A DNA stretch of 64,000 bases, from NCBI RefSeq assembly GCF_003325375.1, contig NZ_CP030862.1, forward strand, positions 2,793,501 to 2,857,500, written 5' to 3'. Positions 18,302-25,930 of this stretch are shown piece after piece. The notes below the pieces were generated by a model that was not told where the DNA came from, did no database searches, and saw only the letters and a program-made list of their open reading frames with translations. The position numbers and the translations under genes were made by a program. This stretch comes from Streptomyces globosus. Lineage in GTDB: Bacteria; Actinomycetota; Actinomycetes; Streptomycetales; Streptomycetaceae. How positions within the stretch are numbered: the first letter of the stretch is position 1; every line of letters starts with the position of its first letter.

Positions 18302-18781
18302 TCAACCCCGGACGATCTCTTCCACGCCGGCGATGCCGTCATGGGTGCCGATCACCACCAGGACGTCCCCGGCGCGCAGGACCTCGCCGGGACCCGGTGA
18401 GGCGATCACCTCCTCGCCCCGGACGATCGCCACGATCGACGAACCGGTACGGGTGCGCGCCCTGGTGTCGCCCAGCGGACGCCCGTCGAACGGGGTGCCG
18501 GGCAGCACCTCGACCTGCCCTGCGCTGAGCCCGGGAACCTCTCGGGTGAGGTCGGCGAAGCGTTCGGCGATCCGCGGCGCGCCCAGGATCTCGGCGAGGG
18601 TGTCCGCCTCCTCTCCGGTGAGCCGCAGCACGGGCCTGGCCTGGTCGAGGTTGTCGGCCGCGTACACCACCAGTTCGAAACCGCCCGACCGGAGGGCCAC
18701 CACGCCGATCCGGTCGCCGTCCTGGCTGGTGAACTCGTAACGCAGCCCCACACCGGGGAGAAGCACCTCGTTCACGTCCAT
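18302..18781 (-). CDS. TrkA-C regulatory subunit of antiporter (KhtT-like)
   Basis: A soluble protein of 159 residues. The N-terminal domain (DVNEVLLPGVGLRYEFTSQDGDRIGVV) and the C-terminal RCK_C/TrkA-C domain (VEVLPGTPFDGRPLG through LRAGDVLVVIGTHDGI) match KhtT-type subunits. They gate the CPA2 antiporter encoded next. In Bacillus, KhtT responds to pH and binds cyclic di-AMP; whether this protein does cannot be read directly. The gene is first in the two-gene operon and divergent from a HAD phosphatase gene. The ATG at 18781 begins the recognisable domain. Confidence 0.87.
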   Translation of the reverse strand: MDVNEVLLPGVGLRYEFTSQDGDRIGVVALRSGGFELVVYAADNLDQARPVLRLTGEEADTLAEILGAPRIAERFADLTREVPGLSAGQVEVLPGTPFDGRPLGDTRARTRTGSSIVAIVRGEEVIASPGPGEVLRAGDVLVVIGTHDGIAGVEEIVRG

Positions 18782-18913
18782 GCGCGCATCATCGCGCCGC
18801 ACGCGGCCTGGCGCGCACGTGACGCGCGGGAGGCCCGCGATGGCCGAGACTACTGCCATGCATACGACAAGCAGAACGCGTGCCGTCGCAGGTCCGGGCA
18901 GTGGGCGGGCCGT

Positions 18914-19408
18914 ATGAGTGACCGGGCGAACCGCCGGCCGCTGGCCGTCTTCGACATCGACAACACCCTGGCCGACACCGGCCACCGCCAGCACTTCCTG
19001 GAGCGCCGGCCGCGGGACTGGGACGGGTTCTTCGGTGCGGCGCCGGCCGATCCGCCGCTGGCGCGCGGGGTGGCGCTGGCGGTCGAGCGCGCAGCCGACT
19101 GCGAGATCGTGTACCTGACGGGCCGCCCGGAGCGGTGCCGCGCCGACACGGAGGCGTGGCTGGAGCGGCACGGGCTGCCGCAGGGGCGGGTGTGGATGCG
19201 CGGTGACCGGGACCGGCGGCCGGCGCGGCTGACCAAGCTGGACATCCTGCGCCGCCTGGCGCGGAGCCGGGAGGTGCGGGTGCTCGTGGACGACGACGAA
19301 CTGGTGTGCCAGGCCGCGCGCGCCGAGGGGTTCCCGGTGGTGTCTGCGAACTGGGCGGCGGAGGCGCCGGAGCTGAAGTCCGCCCAGGAGGGCGAGGGCC
19401 GCACCTGA
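18914..19408 (+). CDS. HAD-superfamily phosphatase
   Basis: A protein of 164 residues. Motif I is FDIDNTLAD (nucleophile D14, acid/base D16), motif II is YLTGRPERCRADTEAWL, a basic residue of motif III lies in RLTKLDILRR, and motif IV is VRVLVDDDELVCQAARAEG. It resembles HAD acid phosphatases/LNS2-like and 5'-nucleotidase-type small HADs that have no large cap. The substrate is probably a small phosphorylated metabolite or a nucleic-acid end; not resolved. Its 3' end faces dodecin across a large hairpin. Confidence 0.83.
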   Translation: MSDRANRRPLAVFDIDNTLADTGHRQHFLERRPRDWDGFFGAAPADPPLARGVALAVERAADCEIVYLTGRPERCRADTEAWLERHGLPQGRVWMRGDRDRRPARLTKLDILRRLARSREVRVLVDDDELVCQAARAEGFPVVSANWAAEAPELKSAQEGEGRT

Positions 19409-19428
19409 GACGGCGGCGGGGCGGCGGG

Positions 19429-19471
19429 CGCGCCGGGCCCCCGGGGGAGCCGCCCCCCGGAGCCCGGCGCG
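19429..19471. terminator. Bidirectional hairpin between HAD and dodecin genes
   Basis: CGCGCCGGGC (19429-19438) pairs with GCCCGGCGCG (19462-19471). The 23-base interior is itself C/G-rich and can extend the fold. It is placed between two convergent stops. Confidence 0.6.
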
Positions 19472-19475
19472 TGCG

Positions 19476-19691
19476 TCATTCCTCCTCGTCGAGCCGGAAG
19501 CCCACCTTGAGTCCCACCTGGTAGTGGGCGATCTCGCCGTTCTCCAGGTGTCCGCGCATCTGCGTCACCTCGAACCAGTCGAGGTTGCGCAGCGTCTGGT
19601 TCGCTCGGGCGATCCCGTTGCGGATGGCCTGATCGATGCCCTCGGTGGACGTGCCGACGATTTCGGTCACCCGGTACGTGTGGTTGGACAT
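19476..19691 (-). CDS. Dodecin (flavin-storage protein)
   Basis: A protein of 71 residues with full-length dodecin identity: YRVTEIVGTSTEGIDQAIRNGI, then TLRNLDWFEVTQMRGHLENGEIAHYQVGLKVGF. Trp39 is the conserved residue that stacks on the isoalloxazine ring. Dodecins form hollow 12-subunit shells that bind FMN, FAD or CoA and buffer free flavin in the cytoplasm. The ATG at 19691 is preceded by GGGAG. It is monocistronic. No flavin-synthesis gene adjoins it, although flavoenzymes (SdhA, the monooxygenase) are in the same window. Confidence 0.95.
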   Translation of the reverse strand: MSNHTYRVTEIVGTSTEGIDQAIRNGIARANQTLRNLDWFEVTQMRGHLENGEIAHYQVGLKVGFRLDEEE

Positions 19692-19799
19692 GGAGGTCTC
19701 CCGACGGTGGGGGCTTCGTCGCCTTCTACGGTGCCCCAGTACGTCCCGTATCGCGAGCTCTGTCGGATCAATTCCACGGCGAATACCCTTGACCGGCCC

Positions 19800-19815
19800 A
19801 TTGGTCTATGCCAAT
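19800..19815. promoter_or_regulatory. DasR dre-like operator
   Basis: ATTGGTCTATGCCAAT is a 16-base dyad (ATTGG/CCAAT arms). It matches the DasR response-element consensus as I recall it, A(C/T)TGGTCTAGACCA(G/C)T, at 13 of 16 positions, including the TGGTCTA core. It lies 41 bases upstream of the GTG of a sugar-binding lipoprotein gene and just after a possible TTGACC -35 box (19789-19794). This fits repression by the N-acetylglucosamine regulator DasR. Confidence 0.5.
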
Positions 19816-19855
19816 TTCAAGCCATCTCGGATTTCCCCCCAGAAGGTGACCCCTC

Positions 19856-21118
19856 GTGAAGATGCGCTTCCTCGCCGTGTGCACCGCCGTCGCTGCCGCG
19901 GCCGCCCTGACCGGATGCAGCGGCGCGGGCGGCGCGTCCGCGGGACCGGACAAGGTGACGCTCTGGCTCATGAAGGGCAGCGCCTCCGACGAGTTCGTCG
20001 ACCGCTTCACCGCCTCCTTCGAGCAGGAGCACCCCGGCGTCGACCTGGACGTCCGCATCCAGGAGTGGACCGGGATCGGCGAGAAGGTCGACGGCGTCCT
20101 CTCGGGCCGCGGAGGCGAGAGCGCCGACCTCATCGAGGTCGGCAACACCCAGGTCGCCCGCTACATCGAGACCGGAGGCCTCTCCGAACTCACCCTCGAC
20201 GGCATGCGCAGGTGGGGCAACCAGGACTGGCTCGACGGCCTCGCCGACCCGAGCAGCATCGGCGGGGCCCAGTACGGCGTCCCCTGGTACGCCGCCAACC
20301 GCGTCGTGATCTACCACAAGGACCTCTTCGCGGACGCCGGCATCAAGACGCCGCCCCGCAACCGCCAGGAGTGGATCCAGGCCACCCAGAAGCTCGACAA
20401 GGGCGACCAGCAGGGCATCTACCTCGCCGGGCAGAACTGGTACGTCCTCTCCGGCTTCGTCTGGGACGAGGGCGGCGACCTCGCCGTCCAGAACAACGGC
20501 ACCTGGGAGGGCACCCTCCACGACGACAAGGCCCTGGCCGGCATGGAGTTCTACAAGCAGCTCCAGGCCCTCGGCGACGGCCCCAAGGGCGCCGACGAGG
20601 AAACGCCCCCGCAGGCCGAGGTCTTCGCCCGCGGCAAGGTCGCCCAGATCATCGGCCCGCCCAGCCAGGCCGCCGCCATCGAGGCCGCCAACCCCGCCCT
20701 CAAGGGCAAGCTCGGCTTCTTCCCCATCCCGGGCAAGACCTCCGACAAGCCCGGCGCCGTCTTCACCGGCGGCTCCGTCCTGATCATCCCGGAGAAGGCC
20801 CGGCAGCGCGACCGCGCCATCGACGTCATCACCGCCCTGGTCAGCGAGAAGTGGCAGACCGAACTCGCCCGGACCATGAGCTACGTGCCCAACAAGACCA
20901 CCCTCGCCCACGTCGTCGCCGACAACGAGGGGGCCGCCACCATGGCCGTCGGCGCCGCCCACGGCCGGGCCACCCCCAAGTCCGCACGCTGGGCCGAGGT
21001 CGAGGCCGAGAACCCGATCAAGCCGTACATGACGGCCGTCCTCACCGGCCAGGACCCCCGCAAGGCCGCCCGCACCGCCTCCGAGTCCATCACCACCGTC
21101 CTGAACAGCGAACGCTGA
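19856..21118 (+). CDS. ABC sugar-binding lipoprotein (solitary)
   Basis: A protein of 420 residues. The N-terminus MKMRFLAVCTAVAAAAALTGC is a lipoprotein signal (Cys21). The rest is a family-1 extracellular solute-binding protein (DKVTLWLMKGSASDEFVDRF, ADLIEVGNTQVARYIETGGL, GVPWYAANRVVIYHKDLF, FTGGSVLIIP). It would deliver an oligosaccharide to an ABC permease, but no permease or ATPase gene adjoins it, so it must borrow one encoded elsewhere. With a dre-like palindrome upstream, an aminosugar such as chitobiose or GlcNAc is the most likely ligand; this is inference. The GTG start is set by AAGGTGA at a spacing of 6. Confidence 0.88.
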   Translation: MKMRFLAVCTAVAAAAALTGCSGAGGASAGPDKVTLWLMKGSASDEFVDRFTASFEQEHPGVDLDVRIQEWTGIGEKVDGVLSGRGGESADLIEVGNTQVARYIETGGLSELTLDGMRRWGNQDWLDGLADPSSIGGAQYGVPWYAANRVVIYHKDLFADAGIKTPPRNRQEWIQATQKLDKGDQQGIYLAGQNWYVLSGFVWDEGGDLAVQNNGTWEGTLHDDKALAGMEFYKQLQALGDGPKGADEETPPQAEVFARGKVAQIIGPPSQAAAIEAANPALKGKLGFFPIPGKTSDKPGAVFTGGSVLIIPEKARQRDRAIDVITALVSEKWQTELARTMSYVPNKTTLAHVVADNEGAATMAVGAAHGRATPKSARWAEVEAENPIKPYMTAVLTGQDPRKAARTASESITTVLNSER

Positions 21119-21251
21119 GCCGCCGAGTTCAGAGTCCGCACACCCGGCGGCCGCGAAGCGGTCACGCCGAATCCAGCCGGCCACGGAAGAAGTAGAGGAG
21201 CCGGGTCGCCACGCCTGCGGCCCGCGCTCCGTGCCCGGACCTGGAGCCGCC

Positions 21252-22079
21252 ATGACCATCGCCCCCCTGTCCCCGAGCGCCGCCCCCGCAGCCCCTGCCT
21301 CCTCCCGCAGGCCCGCCGCCGTCCGCGGCACCGCCCCGGCCGCCGCCCCCGCCCCCCGGTACGCGGTACGCCTCGCCCGCGACGAGGACGAGGTGCGCGC
21401 GGCCCAGCGGCTGCGCCACGACGTCTTCGCCGGAGAGCTCGGCGCCCGACTCGACGGACCCGAGCCCTGCATCGACTCCGACGCCTTCGACGCCTACTGC
21501 GACCACCTCGTCGTCGTGGAGGAGGAGACCGGACAGGTCGTCGCCACCTACCGGCTGCTGCCCCCCGAACGCGCCGCCGTCGCCGGACGCCTCTACTCCG
21601 AAAGCGAGTTCGACCTCTCGGCCCTCGCCCCCATCCGCCCCGACCTCGTCGAGGCCGGCCGCTCCTGCGTCCACCCCGACCACCGCAACGGCGCCGCCAT
21701 CGGCCTGATCTGGGCGGGGCTCGCCCGCTACATGGACCGCTGCGGCCACAACTGGATCGCCGGCTGCTGCTCCATACCGCTCTCCGACGGCGGCGTACTC
21801 GCCGCCGCCACCCGCGAGAACGTCCTGCCCCGCAACCTCGCCCCCGCCGAGTACCGCGTCACCCCCCGCCACCCCTGGAACCCCTCCGGCACGGCGTTCC
21901 CCGACCGCACGCCGCTGCCGCCGCTGCTGCGCGGCTACCTGCGCCTGGGCGCCTGGGTCTGCGGCGAACCCGCCCTCGACGCCGCGTTCGGCTGCGCCGA
22001 CCTGTACGTCCTGCTCTCCCTGCGGCGCACCAACCCCCGCTACCTCCGGCACTTCCTCTCGCTCGCCCCCTCGGCATGA
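21252..22079 (+). CDS. olsB: GNAT-type N-acyltransferase (OlsB-like)
   Basis: A protein of 275 residues. After a 35-residue Ala/Pro tail it has the hemolysin/OlsB acyltransferase fold: YAVRLARDEDEVRAAQRLRHDVFAGELGA, the Asp/acidic motif DAFDAYCDHLVV, VATYRLLPPE, and EAGRSCVHPDHRNGAAIGLIWAGLARY. OlsB transfers a 3-hydroxyacyl chain from ACP to the alpha-amino group of ornithine. The next gene, overlapping by ATGA, encodes the O-acyltransferase that would complete ornithine lipid. This gene pair corresponds, from memory, to SCO0920/SCO0921 in S. coelicolor. The start is the ATG at 21252 after GGAG at a spacing of 6. Confidence 0.8.
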   Translation: MTIAPLSPSAAPAAPASSRRPAAVRGTAPAAAPAPRYAVRLARDEDEVRAAQRLRHDVFAGELGARLDGPEPCIDSDAFDAYCDHLVVVEEETGQVVATYRLLPPERAAVAGRLYSESEFDLSALAPIRPDLVEAGRSCVHPDHRNGAAIGLIWAGLARYMDRCGHNWIAGCCSIPLSDGGVLAAATRENVLPRNLAPAEYRVTPRHPWNPSGTAFPDRTPLPPLLRGYLRLGAWVCGEPALDAAFGCADLYVLLSLRRTNPRYLRHFLSLAPSA

Positions 22080-23227
22080 ACGCCTGGCTGCCCGCCTCGC
22101 CCTGCACACCGCCGGCCTGCGCACGCCACGGCGGGCCCGCCGCAGGCATCCCGCGCGCCCTGCTGCGGCTCGCCGCCGCCCTCGCCCTGCTCCTCGTCGC
22201 GGTCGGCGCCGCACCGCCGGTCCGGCTGCTGCCCCGCAGGCCCCGCCACGCCCTGGCCCGCGCCTGGTCGACCGCCTTCCTGCGGGCCTTCGGCCTGCGT
22301 GTACGCGTCCACGGCACACCCGGCCCCGACGGCGCGTGCCTCATCACCCCCAACCACGTCTCCTGGCTCGACATCCCCCTCGTGGCCGCGGCCCTGCCCG
22401 GCCGCACACTCGCCAAGAGCGACATCCGCGGCTGGCCCGTACTCGGCCGGATCGCCGCCGGCGCCGGAACCCTCTTCATCGAACGCGACCGGATCCGCGC
22501 CCTCCCCGACACCGTTGCCGCACTCGCCCGCGCCCTCCGCGCCGGCGACCGCGTCACCGTCTTCCCCGAGGGAAGCACCTGGTGCGGGCGCGCCGGAGGC
22601 ACCTTCCGCAGGGCCGCCTTCCAGGCCGCCCTCGACGCCGGCGTCCCCGTACAGCCCGTCCGCCTCGCCTACCTGCTCCCCGACGGCAGCACCGCCGGGG
22701 CCTGCGCCTTCGTCGGCGACGACCCGCTCACCGCCTCACTGTGGCGGACGGCCCGCGCACACGGCATCACGGCCGAGATCCGGCTGCTGCCGGAGATCCC
22801 GCCGGACCGGCACACCGACCGGCGGGACCTCGCCGCCGCAGCTCAGGACGCCGTACGGCCCCCCGCCGCGGCGGCGCCCGCGGCTCCCACCGCCACCGAC
22901 AGCGACAGCGCGAACCGGCCCCCGGCGTCCGTCCACCAGCGGGCCGGCTCCAGCCCGGCGGCCGTCAGCTCCCGCCGCACACCCTCCCGGCGGAACTTCG
23001 CCGACACCTCCGTCAGGATCTCCTCACCCGCCGCGAACGGCACCAGCATGTCCAGCGACCGGACCTTCACCACCAGATCCGACCGGGCCCGCAGCCGCAT
23101 CTCGACCCACTCCTCCTCCCGGTTCCACACCGCGACGTGCTCGAACTCGCCGAGCGGGAAGTCCGCGTCCAACTCCCGGTTGACCACCGCCAGCACGTTC
23201 CGGTTGAACTCGGCCGTCACCCCCTGA
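22076..23227 (+). CDS. olsA: PlsC-type 1-acyltransferase (OlsA-like), extended 3' end
   Basis: An open frame of 383 codons. Residues 30-270 are a PlsC acyltransferase: one N-terminal membrane helix, the catalytic NHVSWLDI (H-X4-D), IERDRI, and FPEGSTW (acyl-acceptor site). With the upstream OlsB-like enzyme it would make ornithine lipid by O-acylating lyso-ornithine lipid. The overlap with olsB (ATGA) implies translational coupling. The last about 125 codons are Ser/Thr/Arg-rich and run antisense through the 3' 385 bases of egtD. The enzyme domain needs only about 265 residues, so the tail is probably non-functional. There is no stop in any forward frame between the domain end and egtD. Confidence 0.78.
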   Translation: MNAWLPASPCTPPACARHGGPAAGIPRALLRLAAALALLLVAVGAAPPVRLLPRRPRHALARAWSTAFLRAFGLRVRVHGTPGPDGACLITPNHVSWLDIPLVAAALPGRTLAKSDIRGWPVLGRIAAGAGTLFIERDRIRALPDTVAALARALRAGDRVTVFPEGSTWCGRAGGTFRRAAFQAALDAGVPVQPVRLAYLLPDGSTAGACAFVGDDPLTASLWRTARAHGITAEIRLLPEIPPDRHTDRRDLAAAAQDAVRPPAAAAPAAPTATDSDSANRPPASVHQRAGSSPAAVSSRRTPSRRNFADTSVRISSPAANGTSMSSDRTFTTRSDRARSRISTHSSSRFHTATCSNSPSGKSASNSRLTTASTFRLNSAVTP

Positions 23228-23853
23228 GCGTCGTCGTACGCCGCCACCAGCACGTCCTCGTCCTTCACGAGGTCCGTCCCCATCAGCAGCGCGTCCCCCG
23301 GCTCCAGCACCGCCCGCACCGACGCCAGGAACCGCGCCCGCTCCGCCGGCAACAGGTTGCCGATCGTCCCCCCGAGGAAGGCCACCAGCCGCGGACCAGG
23401 CGACTCCGGCAGCCGCAGCGGCTTCGTGAAATCCGCCACCAGCGCGTGCACCCGCAGTCCCGGATGCTCGTCCAACAGCGTCCGGGCCGCACCCTCCAGG
23501 GCGCTCCCGCTCACGTCCACCGGCACGTACGCCTCCAGGGCGGGCATCGCCCCGATCAGGTGCCGGGTCTTCTCCGAGGACCCCGAACCCAGCTCCACCA
23601 GGGTCCGGGCCCCGCTCGCGTCCGCGATCTCCGCCGCCCGCTCGCGCAGGATCTCCGCCTCGGCGCGCGTCGGGTAGTACTCGGGCAGGCGGGTGATCTC
23701 CTCGAACAGCGCGCTGCCGCGAGCATCGTAGAACCACTTGGGCGGCAGCGCCTTCGGCGACTGCGCGAGCCCGTGCAGCACGTCCGCGCGGAGCGCCGCC
23801 TCCGCGGCGTTCTCGTCGAGGGTCCGGGTCAACTGGAAGTCACTACTGCTCAC
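22843..23853 (-). CDS. egtD: L-histidine N-alpha-methyltransferase
   Basis: A protein of 336 residues of the EgtD family (SAM-dependent). It trimethylates histidine to hercynine, the first step to ergothioneine. Features include PPKWFYDARGSALFEEITRLPEYYPTRAE, LVELGSGSSEKTRHLIGA (SAM site), YVPVDVSGSALEGAA, FLGGTIGNL and LLMGTDLVKD. The GTG start overlaps the egtC stop. It is the last gene of egtABCD. The final about 15 residues (an Ala/Gly-rich tail after LSLSVA) extend beyond the usual end, and the 3' 385 bases are antisense to the acyltransferase frame. Confidence 0.93.
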   Translation of the reverse strand: MSSSDFQLTRTLDENAAEAALRADVLHGLAQSPKALPPKWFYDARGSALFEEITRLPEYYPTRAEAEILRERAAEIADASGARTLVELGSGSSEKTRHLIGAMPALEAYVPVDVSGSALEGAARTLLDEHPGLRVHALVADFTKPLRLPESPGPRLVAFLGGTIGNLLPAERARFLASVRAVLEPGDALLMGTDLVKDEDVLVAAYDDAQGVTAEFNRNVLAVVNRELDADFPLGEFEHVAVWNREEEWVEMRLRARSDLVVKVRSLDMLVPFAAGEEILTEVSAKFRREGVRRELTAAGLEPARWWTDAGGRFALSLSVAVGAAGAAAAGGRTAS

Positions 23854-24608
23854 TGGACGGTCTCCTTGAGCGGGGTCAGCACGACCCCCGTACGGTGGGC
23901 GGTCAACAGGGTCCGGTCGGGCACCTCGCACCAGCGGGTGTCGTCGTCGTACGGCTCCGACGCCACCACCACGCGGCCCGCGGGCGGATCGGCCAGATAC
24001 CACAGCGAATCCCCCCAGGCGGTCGCGGCGATCGACGTGCCGTCGGTCAGCAGCAGGTTCAGGCGGGAGCCCGGCGCGGCCCCCGCCACCTCCCGCACCG
24101 GCTCCGCGAGTGCCGTCCCCAGGTCGTCTCCGCGCTGCAGCCGGTGCAGCACGAGCGCCCACACCAGCGCGGAGTCGGTCGCCGCGGGCAGCGACAGCAG
24201 CCGGGACGGCGGCAGTTCGGCGGCGAGCCCAGCCACCGACAGCGGCCAGCCCCGCACCGCCCCGTTGTGGCTGAACAGCCACGGGCCCGCCGTGAACGGC
24301 GCGGCCGCCGCCTCCCCCTCCGCCCCCGCCAGGGTCGCGTCCCGTACGGCGGCCAGCGCGGCCTCCGCCCGGACGACCCTGGCCAGGTCGGCGAAGGTCA
24401 GGTCGCCCCAGATCGGGCCCGCCCGCCGGTACCGGGCCGGCGCCGGGTCCCCCTCCGCGTACCAGCCCACCCCGAACCCGTCGGCGTTGACCGTCCCGTG
24501 CCGCTGCCTTCGCGGCCGCCACGACTGCACCACGAGCGAATGCTCCGGGTCGCTGAACACCCGGCCCAGGGCCGTCCGCGGCCCCAGATACGCGATATGG
24601 CGGCACAT
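23850..24608 (-). CDS. egtC: Gamma-glutamyl hercynylcysteine sulfoxide hydrolase
   Basis: A protein of 252 residues of the class II glutamine amidotransferase fold. The processed Met exposes the catalytic Cys2 (MCRHIAYLG). NADGFGVGWY and FSHNGAVRG are substrate-binding loops. EgtC removes the glutamyl group from gamma-glutamyl-hercynylcysteine sulfoxide. The ATG overlaps the egtB stop (TGATG) and the stop overlaps the egtD GTG. Confidence 0.93.
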   Translation of the reverse strand: MCRHIAYLGPRTALGRVFSDPEHSLVVQSWRPRRQRHGTVNADGFGVGWYAEGDPAPARYRRAGPIWGDLTFADLARVVRAEAALAAVRDATLAGAEGEAAAAPFTAGPWLFSHNGAVRGWPLSVAGLAAELPPSRLLSLPAATDSALVWALVLHRLQRGDDLGTALAEPVREVAGAAPGSRLNLLLTDGTSIAATAWGDSLWYLADPPAGRVVVASEPYDDDTRWCEVPDRTLLTAHRTGVVLTPLKETVQ

Positions 24609-25930
24609 CAGGCATCCCTCGCCGTCCGGAACCCGGAGAAGATCTGCCGGCGCACCGGCAGGTCCCAGTTGCGGAACGTGCCCCGGCAGGCCACCGGGTC
24701 CACCGCGAAGGAACCGCCCCGCAGCACCTTGTGCTCCGGGCCGAAGAACACCTCCGAGTACTCCCGGTACGGGAACGCCCGGAACCCCGGGTACGGCAGG
24801 AAGTCCGACGACGTCCACTCCCACACGTCGCCGATCAGCTGCCGCACCCCCAGCGGCGACGCCCCCGCCGGGTAGCTGCCCGCCGGAGCCGGCCGCAGGT
24901 GCCGCTGGCCCAGGTTGGCGTGCACCTCCGTCGGGTCCTCGTCACCCCACGGGTAGCGCCTGGAGCGGCCCGTCGCCGGATCGTGGCGGGCGGCCTTCTC
25001 CCACTCCGCCTCCGTCGGCAGCCGCCGCCCCGCCCAGCGGGCGTACGCGTCCGCCTCGTACCAGCTGACGTGCAGCACGGGCTCCGCGTCCGGCACCGGC
25101 TCCGTCACACCGAACCGGCGCCGCAGCCACTGGCCCGCCTCCCGGCGCCAGAACAGCGGCGCGCCGATGGCGTGCCGCCGGATCTGCTCCCAGCCCTCCG
25201 GGGCCCACCAGCGCTCGTCCCGGTAGCCGCCGTCCTCGATGAACGCCCGGTACGCCGCGTTCGTCACCGGCACCGTGTCGATCCAGAACGCCGCGGTCTC
25301 CCGGACGTGCGCCGGCCGCTCGTTGTCCAGCGACCACGGCTCCGCCGACGTGCCCATCGTGAACGGCCCGCCCGGAACCAGCACCTCCGCCGCCGCGGGC
25401 GGCGGGCCCGCCGGCGGATCCGGGTCCGGCGCCGCCAGCACCGCCTCCCCGCGCCGCAGCTGGTGCGTGATCAGCATCGTCTCGTCGTGCTGCTGCTCGT
25501 GCTGCGCGATCATCCCGAACACGTAGCCGCCGTCGAGGAGCGCCGACCCCTCCAACGGGGCGCCCTCCAACAGGTCGAAGACCCGCCCGCGGACCTCCGC
25601 CGCGTACCGGCGGGCCTCCGCAGGCCCCAGCAGCGGCAGCTTCGGCCGCTCCGCCCGCGGATGCTCGAACGCGTCGTACAGCGGGTCGATCTCCGGATGC
25701 ATCGCCTCACGGCCGCCCACGTTGCGCAGCAGCCACAGCTCCTCCATGTTCCCGATGTGCGCCAGGTCCCACACCAGGGGCGACATCAGCGGCGAGTGCT
25801 GGGCAGTCAGGTCCCGGTCCGACACCGCGTCCGTCAGCAGGGCCGTCCGCGCCCGCGCCGCCGCCAGGGCCCGCACCGCCCGCGCCCGCACCTCCTCCGA
25901 CGAGCCGGGAGCGTACGACTCCGCCGTCAC
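24608..25930 (-). CDS. egtB: Hercynine oxygenase (ergothioneine sulfoxide synthase)
   Basis: A protein of 440 residues. The N-terminal DinB_2 domain supplies the iron ligands (WDLAHIGNMEE near residue 57 and MIAQHEQQHDETM near 140). The C-terminal formylglycine-generating-enzyme-like domain includes GGPFTMGTS, RRLPTEAEWEKAARHD, IGDVWEWTSSDF and the end motif GFRTARDA. It joins hercynine to gamma-glutamylcysteine with O2 at a non-heme iron. The GTG start overlaps the egtA stop by GTGA. Confidence 0.94.
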   Translation of the reverse strand: MTAESYAPGSSEEVRARAVRALAAARARTALLTDAVSDRDLTAQHSPLMSPLVWDLAHIGNMEELWLLRNVGGREAMHPEIDPLYDAFEHPRAERPKLPLLGPAEARRYAAEVRGRVFDLLEGAPLEGSALLDGGYVFGMIAQHEQQHDETMLITHQLRRGEAVLAAPDPDPPAGPPPAAAEVLVPGGPFTMGTSAEPWSLDNERPAHVRETAAFWIDTVPVTNAAYRAFIEDGGYRDERWWAPEGWEQIRRHAIGAPLFWRREAGQWLRRRFGVTEPVPDAEPVLHVSWYEADAYARWAGRRLPTEAEWEKAARHDPATGRSRRYPWGDEDPTEVHANLGQRHLRPAPAGSYPAGASPLGVRQLIGDVWEWTSSDFLPYPGFRAFPYREYSEVFFGPEHKVLRGGSFAVDPVACRGTFRNWDLPVRRQIFSGFRTARDA

